DNA of 64,000 bases from Candidatus Obscuribacterales bacterium (GTDB taxonomy: Bacteria > Cyanobacteriota > Vampirovibrionia > Obscuribacterales > Obscuribacteraceae), in NCBI GenBank assembly GCA_019752635.1, contig JAIELX010000053.1, positions 1-64,000 on the forward strand, written 5' to 3'. Both the position numbers and the translations under genes were made by a program. Positions 43,911 through 51,774 of the stretch are shown piece after piece. How positions within the stretch are numbered: position 1 is the first letter of the stretch; every line of letters begins with the position of its first letter. The notes below the pieces were generated by a model that saw only the letters and a list, made by a program, of their open reading frames with translations, did not search any database and was not told the DNA's origin.

Positions 43911-46175
43911 TCAGGCGTCCTTGAGCTTGGACAAGAACTGCCTCACCTCGAGATCTTGCTGCGGAATCAGACAGCCGATCGCACGAAAGAAGTACTTAGG
44001 CAAGTCTTCAATTTGAATCAGCAACTCACCATTAGCGGTGGCATAAACTCGCGGCGGCAGCGGTCCGGACAAGTAGCGCTCAGCACTCCCCTGAGCAGGG
44101 TTTGCAAGGCGAACAACTTCTTCGTTGCAGTCAATCAGCGCCAAATCCTGATTGGATTCTTCATTGGAAAGTTCAGGATGATTGGTCGAGAGCACGACAG
44201 CATGCCCGGTAGAAAGCAGCTCGGAAAGAGCTTTGCGATCCATCAAAGCGATCTTGTACTGTAGCTCGCTTGAGTAAGATGCTGATATGTAGTTGGTCTG
44301 TCCATACCAACGAGAAAGAACTTTCGCGTCACTGCCGGCCAGCAATTCCGCCACTAGAGAATCGCCGTACCAGCTCAGTCCGCCGGCACATTTCAATTTC
44401 TCTGAGTTGGTACGGCAATAAATGTTGAAGGCCTCTTCGATAATGGTGACCCAGGTGCCGAAACGTCCGCCATGCGCAAACAGTCCCAGCTGAGCTTCAA
44501 CCGGCTCCTTCACCGTTACTGGATTTTCCGAGTCGCCGGCAAATCGAACTATGTAGTCAACACCGTCGAACACAATCATTTGCTCGATGAGTTCCGGTGC
44601 CATGGACGCAAGTGATGCAAGGGCGCACAGAAAGAACTTGTTAGCACTTTCCGGTCCGGCCAGAACCGCCTCATGGCGAATGGCATAACGAGGGTCGCCG
44701 CACTCGCCGAAGAGGCGACGCGAATCAACGGAGTCTGCGGTCTGAAGTGCGTCGTAAGCAGTGTTCATAGCGGCCTGCACAGCGCGATAGAGTTCGACGT
44801 CGGCGAGCAATCTGGCGCGAAGGTCGCGTGAATTTGTTTGGTGAAGGTTCAAACCGTTCATCCACCGAACCAATTCGCTTATGGCGGCAGCCCCGGACTT
44901 ATTGCGCGAAGAGCGCAGTTCCGTCGCAAGTTTCTGCAGCATCTCCCTGCTGATGAACCCTTGCGAAGCGGCGCTCCATCCGCGAATCTCATTCAAGACT
45001 TCAACAACATCTTCGTTGTCCAGAACACTAATTGCAGCGAGTCCGCAGCGCAGCCGCCGACAGAATGCTCGAACATCGCTTAGAGTGAGTCCGCGCTCTG
45101 CGGTTCCTGTCAAATCGAACAGCGACTTAACGATGCCGACGCCGCCATCTCGATAATTGCGTTTCTTGAGGGCCGCGAGCAGCTGAATCTCTTCGCCGCT
45201 AAAACTGCTATCCATAACAGCAGCATCAATGTCGCTTAGAAACACAGCGCCATCATTATCCCGATCGAGTCGCGTCAACATTTTCTCAAATATGCGTTCA
45301 AAATCCTCCGGACCGCGCACAGGCTGTTCGAGTCTTTCTCCGTCGTTGCTGTAAACGCGGCTGACGCCATCCGGTCGTTCCAACCAGAGACTCCCTCGAT
45401 GAGGACTTACCCGAAGAAACTCCAATTGATCGTCACCTGTGAGCCAGTTGGCAAATCCCTCTTCATCGGGTTCAGAAACTCTTAGTCGTGAATCGTACTG
45501 CGCCTTGCCCTCAATCCGACATGGTCCGGTGGCATCAGACTCTACTATCGGCAGACCCGGACCGGGGCAATAGCGACTTCCCGTGCCGTCGGCTAGAATC
45601 TCAGTCCAATCGCCGTCTCCTGCAAGCAACAGAACTCTGCCGTCCAACAGAGGCTGAACTTCACCGCTCCACTCGCCGCCAAGTTCGTTGCGCCAGAGAA
45701 AGTGGTTCATCAAGTCCTGACCGACTTTGCGCCAAGTGCGCCCCTGTGCGTCGGCGAACTCAACAAGAGCAGCCGTGCGATCATAGCCGAAGAACCAATA
45801 AACACCGGTCGCGTGCTTGATGGTGACAATGCAGCCACTGCTAATGCAAATTTCAACGCCGGGAATTGCTCCCGGTATCACCACCGGTGGCTCGGTCAGA
45901 TCAATCGCCGGCAACAACTCTTCCGGTCCGGGCGCAGGCGACTGGACCGGCTCCCAATTATCCTCTTGTTCCTCCCGGGCAAGGCGCGCCGCTTCCTGCC
46001 GCTTGCGTACCAAGGGGATATCAAAAAAGTCCACTTCTTCCGGAGCCGGTCCAACATGAGCTGGCGCCGGGGCCGCCTGTTCCTCATCGGCGTTCGGTAG
46101 ACCGGAAGACCCGGTCTCGCTGCTATTTGTCCTGGTCATCAACGGCGTGCGACCCAACCCTGGTAAGTTGCTCAA
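43911..46175 (-). CDS. EF-hand protein with degenerate calpain-like C-terminal domain
   Basis: 754 residues. The start is probably TTG at 46175 (AGGG five bases upstream), and an in-frame ATG lies 36 bases further in. A disordered Pro/Glu-rich segment (1-105) is followed by strand-rich repeats (105-290) of the YD-like type (VYWFFGYDRTAALVEF and GSLWLERPDG). A canonical EF-hand loop has Asp304, Asp306, Asp308, Gly309, Val311 and Asp315, followed by helices. Residues 500-735 resemble a calpain protease core: FFLCALASLASMAPELI, the helix TWVTIIEEAFNIY, STGHAVVL (His658) and VVRLANPAQ (Asn692). The catalytic Cys position holds Lys513, so it is probably an inactive binder. No signal peptide. Confidence 0.75.
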   Translation of the reverse strand: MSNLPGLGRTPLMTRTNSSETGSSGLPNADEEQAAPAPAHVGPAPEEVDFFDIPLVRKRQEAARLAREEQEDNWEPVQSPAPGPEELLPAIDLTEPPVVIPGAIPGVEICISSGCIVTIKHATGVYWFFGYDRTAALVEFADAQGRTWRKVGQDLMNHFLWRNELGGEWSGEVQPLLDGRVLLLAGDGDWTEILADGTGSRYCPGPGLPIVESDATGPCRIEGKAQYDSRLRVSEPDEEGFANWLTGDDQLEFLRVSPHRGSLWLERPDGVSRVYSNDGERLEQPVRGPEDFERIFEKMLTRLDRDNDGAVFLSDIDAAVMDSSFSGEEIQLLAALKKRNYRDGGVGIVKSLFDLTGTAERGLTLSDVRAFCRRLRCGLAAISVLDNEDVVEVLNEIRGWSAASQGFISREMLQKLATELRSSRNKSGAAAISELVRWMNGLNLHQTNSRDLRARLLADVELYRAVQAAMNTAYDALQTADSVDSRRLFGECGDPRYAIRHEAVLAGPESANKFFLCALASLASMAPELIEQMIVFDGVDYIVRFAGDSENPVTVKEPVEAQLGLFAHGGRFGTWVTIIEEAFNIYCRTNSEKLKCAGGLSWYGDSLVAELLAGSDAKVLSRWYGQTNYISASYSSELQYKIALMDRKALSELLSTGHAVVLSTNHPELSNEESNQDLALIDCNEEVVRLANPAQGSAERYLSGPLPPRVYATANGELLIQIEDLPKYFFRAIGCLIPQQDLEVRQFLSKLKDA

Positions 46176-46558
46176 TACTGCCCTAAATGTGTGAAAAAAG
46201 TGTGACTTTTTGTCGAAAGTCCGAAGTTTTCCAAAGCAGCAAAACCCTGAAGCGAAGAGCTATCTGGCGCATTTTCGCCGAATTCCGGTCCGCATTCGTA
46301 CGCTCTATGGCACGATGGCGGGACAGCTGTGACGGGCAGACACATTACTGGCAGCTAATCATACTGTTGCCACTCGTTTACATCCCGACCGGACAGGGTC
46401 CCCGGCCGCGAGCCCGGCAAAACGGCTGAAGGAGCCGAAGCTCACGAATAACATGCCCCCCCCCTCAATTCAGGAAGATCGAACCTGAGAAATGACGAAG
46501 GGTGAAGGTTCTTGACTGCGTGTTAATATAGCCCCCACTGCTTCTCAAGGAGCTAGCG
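46176..46558. other. Intergenic region with poly-C tract
   Basis: 383 bases between divergent genes. An 80-codon plus-strand frame at 46187-46429 lacks RBS and protein-like composition. Nine consecutive C residues lie at 46456-46464, about 95 bases before the capD-like start. AT-rich sequence at 46515-46535 (TGTTAATATAG) is a possible -10 region for that gene. Confidence 0.45.
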
Positions 46559-48502
46559 TTGGGTACCCCGGAAAAGCTTTCAGCAGACGACAAAATTCCA
46601 GTTGCTGCGGCACCTCCCGACAATTGGCCGGCTAAAGTTGGCTGGTTGCGCATTCTTCAAGTGGCACTGGACGCAGGGCTGGTTACCCTCGCCCTGACCT
46701 GCGCCTTCCTGATCCGTTTCGACGGGTCCCCCGGCAAGATGTACCTCCAGCAGTTTTTGCTCATTCTTCCGGTATTCGTCTGTTTGCGGCTGCTCTCCAA
46801 TTGGATTTGCGGTGTATACAATCGGTTGTGGCGATACACCGGGCTAGCCGAAGTGGTCGAAATTGGCGTGTCAATTTTGACGGTGACGACAATTTTGATG
46901 ATTGGCCGCACACTCGGACTTCTGGCAATCGGAAAACTGCACCTGTCCTACGGCATTATCCTGACCGAACCAGTGCTGGCGTTTCTGCTTTTGGTTTCCG
47001 CGCGTGTAGTCCGCAGAATGCAAACGGAACACCAACAGCGAAAACACTGGCGCCAACCGGTGCGACGCAGAGCCTTAGTTGTCGGTGCCGGTGAAGCCGG
47101 TCAGATGGTGGCAAGAGAACTCTCGCAGCGTCAAGACTTGGGCGCGGACGTAATCGGTTTTTGCGACGACGATCCGGCTAAACTCCACAAAAGAATCGGA
47201 CATCTAACTATCTTCGGAAACACTTCAGAGTTAGAACGGCTAATCGATAGCCTTTTCGTGGATCAGGTCATCATTGCGATACCGTCGGCGCCACCATCCG
47301 AGATTCGCCGTATCGTCGATGTCTGTCGAAACTCCGAAGTAGAAACTAAAATTCTGCCCGGGCTCTTTGAGCTAATTGACGGGCGCGTTAGCGTCAGTCA
47401 ACTGCGACAAGTTTCACTAGACGACCTTCTCGGGCGAGAACCCGTTCAGTTGGATACGGCTTCGATAGCTGGCTATATCGAAGGCAAAACAGTGCTGATC
47501 ACCGGAGCGGGCGGATCGATCGGCAGCGAACTGTGCAGACAAATCATGAGCTTCCAACCCAAAGAGATGCTCTTACTGGGACGTGGTGAAAATTCCATCT
47601 TCACTATCCTGGAAGAACTAAAGCGGCGCCCGGAGCCGGTCAAACTCACTCCGATTATTGCCGATATTAGAGACCACAAGCGTCTCTTCAATATATTCCG
47701 CAAACATAATCCCGGTGTTGTGTTTCACGCTGCTGCCCACAAGCACGTGCCGTTGATGGAAGACAATGTCACGGAAGCCATAACGAACAACATTGGTGGC
47801 ACTCGCAATCTGGCCTATTTGTCCGATGAGTTCGGTGTCGAAAATTTCGTGTTAGTCTCGACTGACAAGGCGGTCAATCCGACCTCCGTCATGGGAGCAA
47901 CAAAACGAATTGCCGAGCTGGTTGTTCAAGATGTGGCTCGCAGATCCAGGACAAAGTTTGGTGCCGTCCGCTTTGGAAATGTGCTGGCTAGCCGTGGTTC
48001 AGTCATTCCCATCTGGCGTCGTCAAATTGAAATGGGCGGTCCGGTCACCGTTACCCATCCGGAAGCAACGCGATACTTCATGCTCATTCCCGAAGCAGCC
48101 CAACTTATCATTCAGGCCGGTGCGCTGGGGTCAAACGGAGACATTTTCGTGTTAGACATGGGCAAACCGATTAAGATTCTGGATTTGGCACATGATCTCG
48201 TTCGCCTATCGGGATTGCGACCCGGCGCTGATATTGAAATCAAATTTGTGGGACTACGACCAGGCGAAAAGCTATACGAAGAATTACTTACTGCAGAGGA
48301 AGGGCTCACTGCCACCACTTATAAGAAGATCTTCGTCGGTCGACCACAGGCGATCGATCACGAAGAACTAACCGCTGAGTTAAAGCGCCTTTTCGAAGCT
48401 GCGGATCAGGAGCAAGAAGGCGTTATCCGCAAGGGACTTGAACGCGTTGTTGGTGGCTCGCTAACTCATCCAGAGCTAAGCAATCAAGTCGAAAAAGCGT
48501 AA
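46559..48502 (+). CDS. Membrane-bound NDP-sugar dehydratase/epimerase (CapD/WbpM/PglF type)
   Basis: 647 residues, TTG start with AAGGAG six bases upstream. Four membrane helices (about 30-160), a first Rossmann-like domain (175-290, VVGAGEAGQMVA) and a catalytic extended-SDR domain (300-590) with GAGGSIGSELCRQI, DIRDHK, VSTDKAVNPTS and the SVMGATKR motif, where Met replaces the usual catalytic Tyr as in this subfamily. Such enzymes form UDP-4-keto-6-deoxy sugars from UDP-GlcNAc for O-antigen, capsule or protein glycosylation. It is not adjacent to other glycan genes here. Confidence 0.92.
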   Translation: MGTPEKLSADDKIPVAAAPPDNWPAKVGWLRILQVALDAGLVTLALTCAFLIRFDGSPGKMYLQQFLLILPVFVCLRLLSNWICGVYNRLWRYTGLAEVVEIGVSILTVTTILMIGRTLGLLAIGKLHLSYGIILTEPVLAFLLLVSARVVRRMQTEHQQRKHWRQPVRRRALVVGAGEAGQMVARELSQRQDLGADVIGFCDDDPAKLHKRIGHLTIFGNTSELERLIDSLFVDQVIIAIPSAPPSEIRRIVDVCRNSEVETKILPGLFELIDGRVSVSQLRQVSLDDLLGREPVQLDTASIAGYIEGKTVLITGAGGSIGSELCRQIMSFQPKEMLLLGRGENSIFTILEELKRRPEPVKLTPIIADIRDHKRLFNIFRKHNPGVVFHAAAHKHVPLMEDNVTEAITNNIGGTRNLAYLSDEFGVENFVLVSTDKAVNPTSVMGATKRIAELVVQDVARRSRTKFGAVRFGNVLASRGSVIPIWRRQIEMGGPVTVTHPEATRYFMLIPEAAQLIIQAGALGSNGDIFVLDMGKPIKILDLAHDLVRLSGLRPGADIEIKFVGLRPGEKLYEELLTAEEGLTATTYKKIFVGRPQAIDHEELTAELKRLFEAADQEQEGVIRKGLERVVGGSLTHPELSNQVEKA

Positions 48503-48590
48503 CCGCAGAAGCGTCGAGAGGCGTGCATTTCTTTGTCAAAGCTGACTGAAGATTGGGCGCTAGTAGCCCCTTATGGTTAGCGGATGTCGG

Positions 48591-49769
48591 TTAGTGTTTT
48601 CCGGCCGGATTGGGATAGGTGCCCACACTCACGGAGATTGCCTGAGAACTGTTATTACGAAGCACCATGAAACTGAGGTTGTCGCCAACCTTGTGGCCCT
48701 GGACGCACTCCTTCACTTCCTTCGGCGAGAGCATATCCTTGCCGTCTATCTTCACGATTACGTCATTAAGTTTCAATCCCCCGGCTGCGCCCGGGCTTCC
48801 TTGAACAAAACCCGCAATCAAGACTCCCTTTGTCCCGGAGGGCACCCCGAGCCCTTTCGCGGTGACATCGTCAACTTCTTTCATCATCACGCCAAGCCAT
48901 GGTCGCGCGATGCCACCATGAGCGATCAGTTCCGTTGAAACTGTTCTTGCCATATCGACAGGAATGGAAAATCCGATGTTCTGCGCGTCTCGACGAATTG
49001 CCGTGTTAACACCGATCACCTCTCCCTTCAAGTTCAGGAGCGGTCCACCTGAATTGCCGGGGTTGATGGCAGCATCGGTCTGAATGAAGTTGATGTTGCC
49101 ATTTACGTCGGTAACCGTTCGTCCGACAGCAGAGATTATGCCCAAGGTGACCGTATGGTCATAACCCAACGGGCTGCCGATTGCTACTACAAACTCACCG
49201 GGACGAAGATTACTGGAAGAGCCCATTTCAAGGCAGGGCAGCTCCTTATCTTTGCAGTCAATTTTGACCACGGCCAGATCAGAGAAGTAATCAACGCCAA
49301 CTACCTTCGCCTCAAAGACTCGCTTGTCATTCAGCGTAACTTTGATGACATCTTGATCCTTCACCGCATGAGCATTGGTCAGTATATAGCCGTCCGCTCG
49401 AATGATGAAACCGGATGCGGTATCACGCTTCTCTTGAAACGGTCCGCTATCCGCACCACCGTTACCGCTTTCATCCCCTTGGTCAGGAGAGACTTTCTTG
49501 CCATTGTAGAAGAATTCCATGCCCGGAAAACTCTTGAGCATGTTGCCGCCGGGCATCGAGCTAAGAGGAATCTTGCGAATCATCTCCAGATTCACAACCG
49601 CGGGGGCGGCCGCCTCCGCGATGTCGGCAATACTATTGCCCGAGAGCTCTATCGCCATGGCAGCGCTGTGTTTCGTCGAAGGCGCCGACAATCCCGGCGA
49701 GGGCATCAAAGTCAAGCTGCTGGCCAATAGCGCTCCGACCAGAATGAGAGCGCGTCCGGATTTTTGCAT
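48591..49769 (-). CDS. HtrA/DegP-family periplasmic serine protease
   Basis: 392 residues. GGAGGA precedes the ATG. A signal peptide (1-29, ending GLSA) exports it. The trypsin-like domain (about 50-280) has an intact triad: His134 (TNAHAV), Asp164 (SDLAVVKI) and Ser240 (GNSGGPL). A single PDZ domain (about 295-385) begins with RPWLGV and contains VLIAGFVQGSPGAAGGLKLND. The gap before His134 includes a Gly/Asp-rich loop corresponding to the LA loop. It degrades or refolds damaged envelope proteins. One PDZ makes it DegS/HhoA-like. Convergent with the capD-like gene. Confidence 0.94.
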   Translation of the reverse strand: MQKSGRALILVGALLASSLTLMPSPGLSAPSTKHSAAMAIELSGNSIADIAEAAAPAVVNLEMIRKIPLSSMPGGNMLKSFPGMEFFYNGKKVSPDQGDESGNGGADSGPFQEKRDTASGFIIRADGYILTNAHAVKDQDVIKVTLNDKRVFEAKVVGVDYFSDLAVVKIDCKDKELPCLEMGSSSNLRPGEFVVAIGSPLGYDHTVTLGIISAVGRTVTDVNGNINFIQTDAAINPGNSGGPLLNLKGEVIGVNTAIRRDAQNIGFSIPVDMARTVSTELIAHGGIARPWLGVMMKEVDDVTAKGLGVPSGTKGVLIAGFVQGSPGAAGGLKLNDVIVKIDGKDMLSPKEVKECVQGHKVGDNLSFMVLRNNSSQAISVSVGTYPNPAGKH

Positions 49770-49798
49770 GTAAACCGAGTCCTCCGCTGCTGTTTCAG

Positions 49799-49819
49799 AT
49801 GCCTTCTTAAAGAAGGCAT
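49799..49819 (+). other. Hairpin in the htrA leader
   Basis: A 9-bp stem ATGCCTTCT / AGAAGGCAT with a TAA loop, followed on the plus strand by TTTT including the last stem base. It lies 30 bases upstream of the htrA start (minus strand) and after guaB3. It could end guaB3 readthrough, terminate antisense transcription or fold in the htrA leader. Direction is uncertain. Confidence 0.45.
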
Positions 49820-49944
49820 TTTACACGCCCGGTTGACGGAGTCGCATGGTCAATGTTCCTTGCAAAGCCCTATTTCGAGAAAGTCTTAATATCTTCGAAA
49901 CCCGCAGCTCGAAGGCCGGAGCGCCGATGAGGAAAAAGTCGCTC

Positions 49945-51141
49945 TTATTTGCGCCCCATGCCAAGTTCTTGCGCGTGCTGATAAACCTTACCTTCGCTCA
50001 AGATTGAAGGTGCGATAACAACTTCGACGTCCTGCATCTCTTTAATAGTGGCTGCTCCCAAAGTCGCCATGCTGGTCTTCAATGCACCTATGAGATTCTG
50101 GGTACCATCGTCTACTTGCGCCGGTCCGTTGACTATTTGTTCGAGACTGACTGTACTGCCGACTCGAATACGCGTGCCGCGCGGCAGAACAGGGCTGGGC
50201 GTAGCCATACCCCAGTGATATCCACGCCCCGGAGCGTCAGTGGCCCTGGCAAACGGCGAGCCGATCATCACTGCGTCTGCACCGCAAGCAATTGCTTTGC
50301 AGATATCTCCGCCAACAGCCATTCCGCCATCGGCTATACAAAGAACGTACCGACCGGATCGCGCCTGATAATCCTCACGAGCGGCGGCGCAATCAGCGAT
50401 GGATGTAGCCATCGGCACGCCGACACCAAGCACGCTGCGCGAGGTGCAGGCAGCACCGGGACCAACACCGACCAGAATACCGGCGACCCCGGTTTCCATT
50501 AGTCTGTAAGCGGAATCATACGTGACGCAGTTGCCAACTATAACCGGAACGCCGATTTTTTCAACAAAAGATTTGAGGTCCAGCTGAGCGTTTCCTGCGG
50601 CGGTGCGGTGCTCAATGCCTGTTACGGTGGACTGAACTACTATGATATCCAGCCCGGCATCCACTGCAATTCGGCCGTACTTCTCCGCCATATTCGGCGT
50701 GACCGAAGCGGCGGTTACCACACCGAGAGCCTTCATTTCTTTGACGCGCTTGGCGATAAGCTCTTCTTTGACCGGCACGGAATAGAGCTTTTGCATCAAC
50801 CCTACAAACTCGTGTTTGTCGCATCCTGCAATCTGCTCAAGCGCCTCGGCAGGGTTTTCGTATCGAGTTTGAACACCTTGCAAATTCAACACGGCAAGTC
50901 CGCCCAACTTGCCCAGGCGTCCTACAACGCCAACATCAACTACGCCGTCCATCGCCGATGCCATTAAAGGAATCGCTAAATGGTGGCTTCCTAGTGTCAC
51001 GGACACATCGCAAAGCTCGAAGTCCAGTGTCAATGAACCCGGTACCAGAGAGACTTCATCAAATCCGTAAGCACGCCTTGCTTGCTTGCCTCTTCCAATT
51101 GAGATTTCAGCTTGATTTTCCGTGCGTGCAACAGTTTGCAT
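49945..51141 (-). CDS. guaB3: GuaB3-family IMP dehydrogenase-related protein
   Basis: 398 residues, RBS GAGGAGAG. IMPDH/GMP-reductase TIM barrel without CBS domains: the N-terminal AYGFDEVSLVPG, ASAMDGVVD, and the flap Cys motif GVGPGAACTSRSVLGVG with catalytic Cys232, followed by CIADGGMAVGGDICKAIACGAD. The length and RRAYGFDEVSLVPG start are those of the GuaB3 clade found in cyanobacteria and actinobacteria. It probably takes part in guanine nucleotide synthesis. Whether it replaces or supplements a canonical GuaB cannot be told here. A possible -10 TAATAT lies about 30 bases upstream. Confidence 0.9.
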   Translation of the reverse strand: MQTVARTENQAEISIGRGKQARRAYGFDEVSLVPGSLTLDFELCDVSVTLGSHHLAIPLMASAMDGVVDVGVVGRLGKLGGLAVLNLQGVQTRYENPAEALEQIAGCDKHEFVGLMQKLYSVPVKEELIAKRVKEMKALGVVTAASVTPNMAEKYGRIAVDAGLDIIVVQSTVTGIEHRTAAGNAQLDLKSFVEKIGVPVIVGNCVTYDSAYRLMETGVAGILVGVGPGAACTSRSVLGVGVPMATSIADCAAAREDYQARSGRYVLCIADGGMAVGGDICKAIACGADAVMIGSPFARATDAPGRGYHWGMATPSPVLPRGTRIRVGSTVSLEQIVNGPAQVDDGTQNLIGALKTSMATLGAATIKEMQDVEVVIAPSILSEGKVYQHAQELGMGRK

Positions 51142-51427
51142 GAACCACTCTCCTCAGTCAGTTTCGCCTATATTAGCATTGATAAATTTTAGAGGACCGT
51201 CATGTTTCGGGACTCTTGACAATGCCGTGTGCTTCAAACTCGTAATTCACCCACCCGCACCGCTCGATCTGATTGCGGACGTAGTTACGGAACTTTCAAT
51301 AAGAACCTCTGTGTGCGGACGCCCATGGGGCGGACCTGCCAAAACTTGACATGACCGGACTCTGCCACAAGTTACCAACTATCATCATCGTCACGAAACC
51401 GGGTCTATTTGTGACGGAAGACACGAA

Positions 51428-51742
51428 ATGATAAAGCAGCAGTTCCGACCAATGGAGAGTATTTCTTACGAGGAGGCCGAGGCGGTTACCGAGTATCGGG
51501 ACGATCGCGCTCCAGCGACTGAGGATGAGCCAAAGACAATGCTTAAGTTGGAAGACGAGGTGATGGCCGAAGCGTTCAATCTTTTCTATCGAGAACGGTT
51601 GTCCGATCGAGAGCTTACCTGGCAGGAATTGCTTCAGTTCATCAAAGATCCGCACCGCAGGAACCTTATGGAACCATTGGCGGATTTCTACAAAAAGCTC
51701 AAGGAAGATTGTGAAAGAGGGTGGAACCTATATAGCTTATGA
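51428..51742 (+). CDS. Small acidic protein of unknown function
   Basis: 104 residues, no signal peptide. Acidic N-terminal half (ESISYEEAEAVTEYRDD) and a helical C-terminal half (AFNLFYRERLSDRELTWQELLQFIKD, then LADFYKKLKEDCERGW). Composition is protein-like and codon use fits the neighbours. GGAAGA lies close upstream of the first ATG and a second ATG follows at 51452. It is tail-to-tail with the long kinase gene. The function is unknown. Confidence 0.55.
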   Translation: MIKQQFRPMESISYEEAEAVTEYRDDRAPATEDEPKTMLKLEDEVMAEAFNLFYRERLSDRELTWQELLQFIKDPHRRNLMEPLADFYKKLKEDCERGWNLYSL

Positions 51743-51774
51743 AGCCTCTGTTCTCACTTTGCCGTCTCCGGCAA

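Noticed and set aside
46187..46429. 80-codon plus frame in the intergenic region
   Set aside because: No RBS and a Trp/Arg-rich random composition. It ends before the poly-C tract.
51216..51246. TTGACA with downstream CGTAAT as a promoter for the 104-residue gene
   Set aside because: The -35 box is perfect, but no acceptable -10 lies at 16-18 bases spacing.
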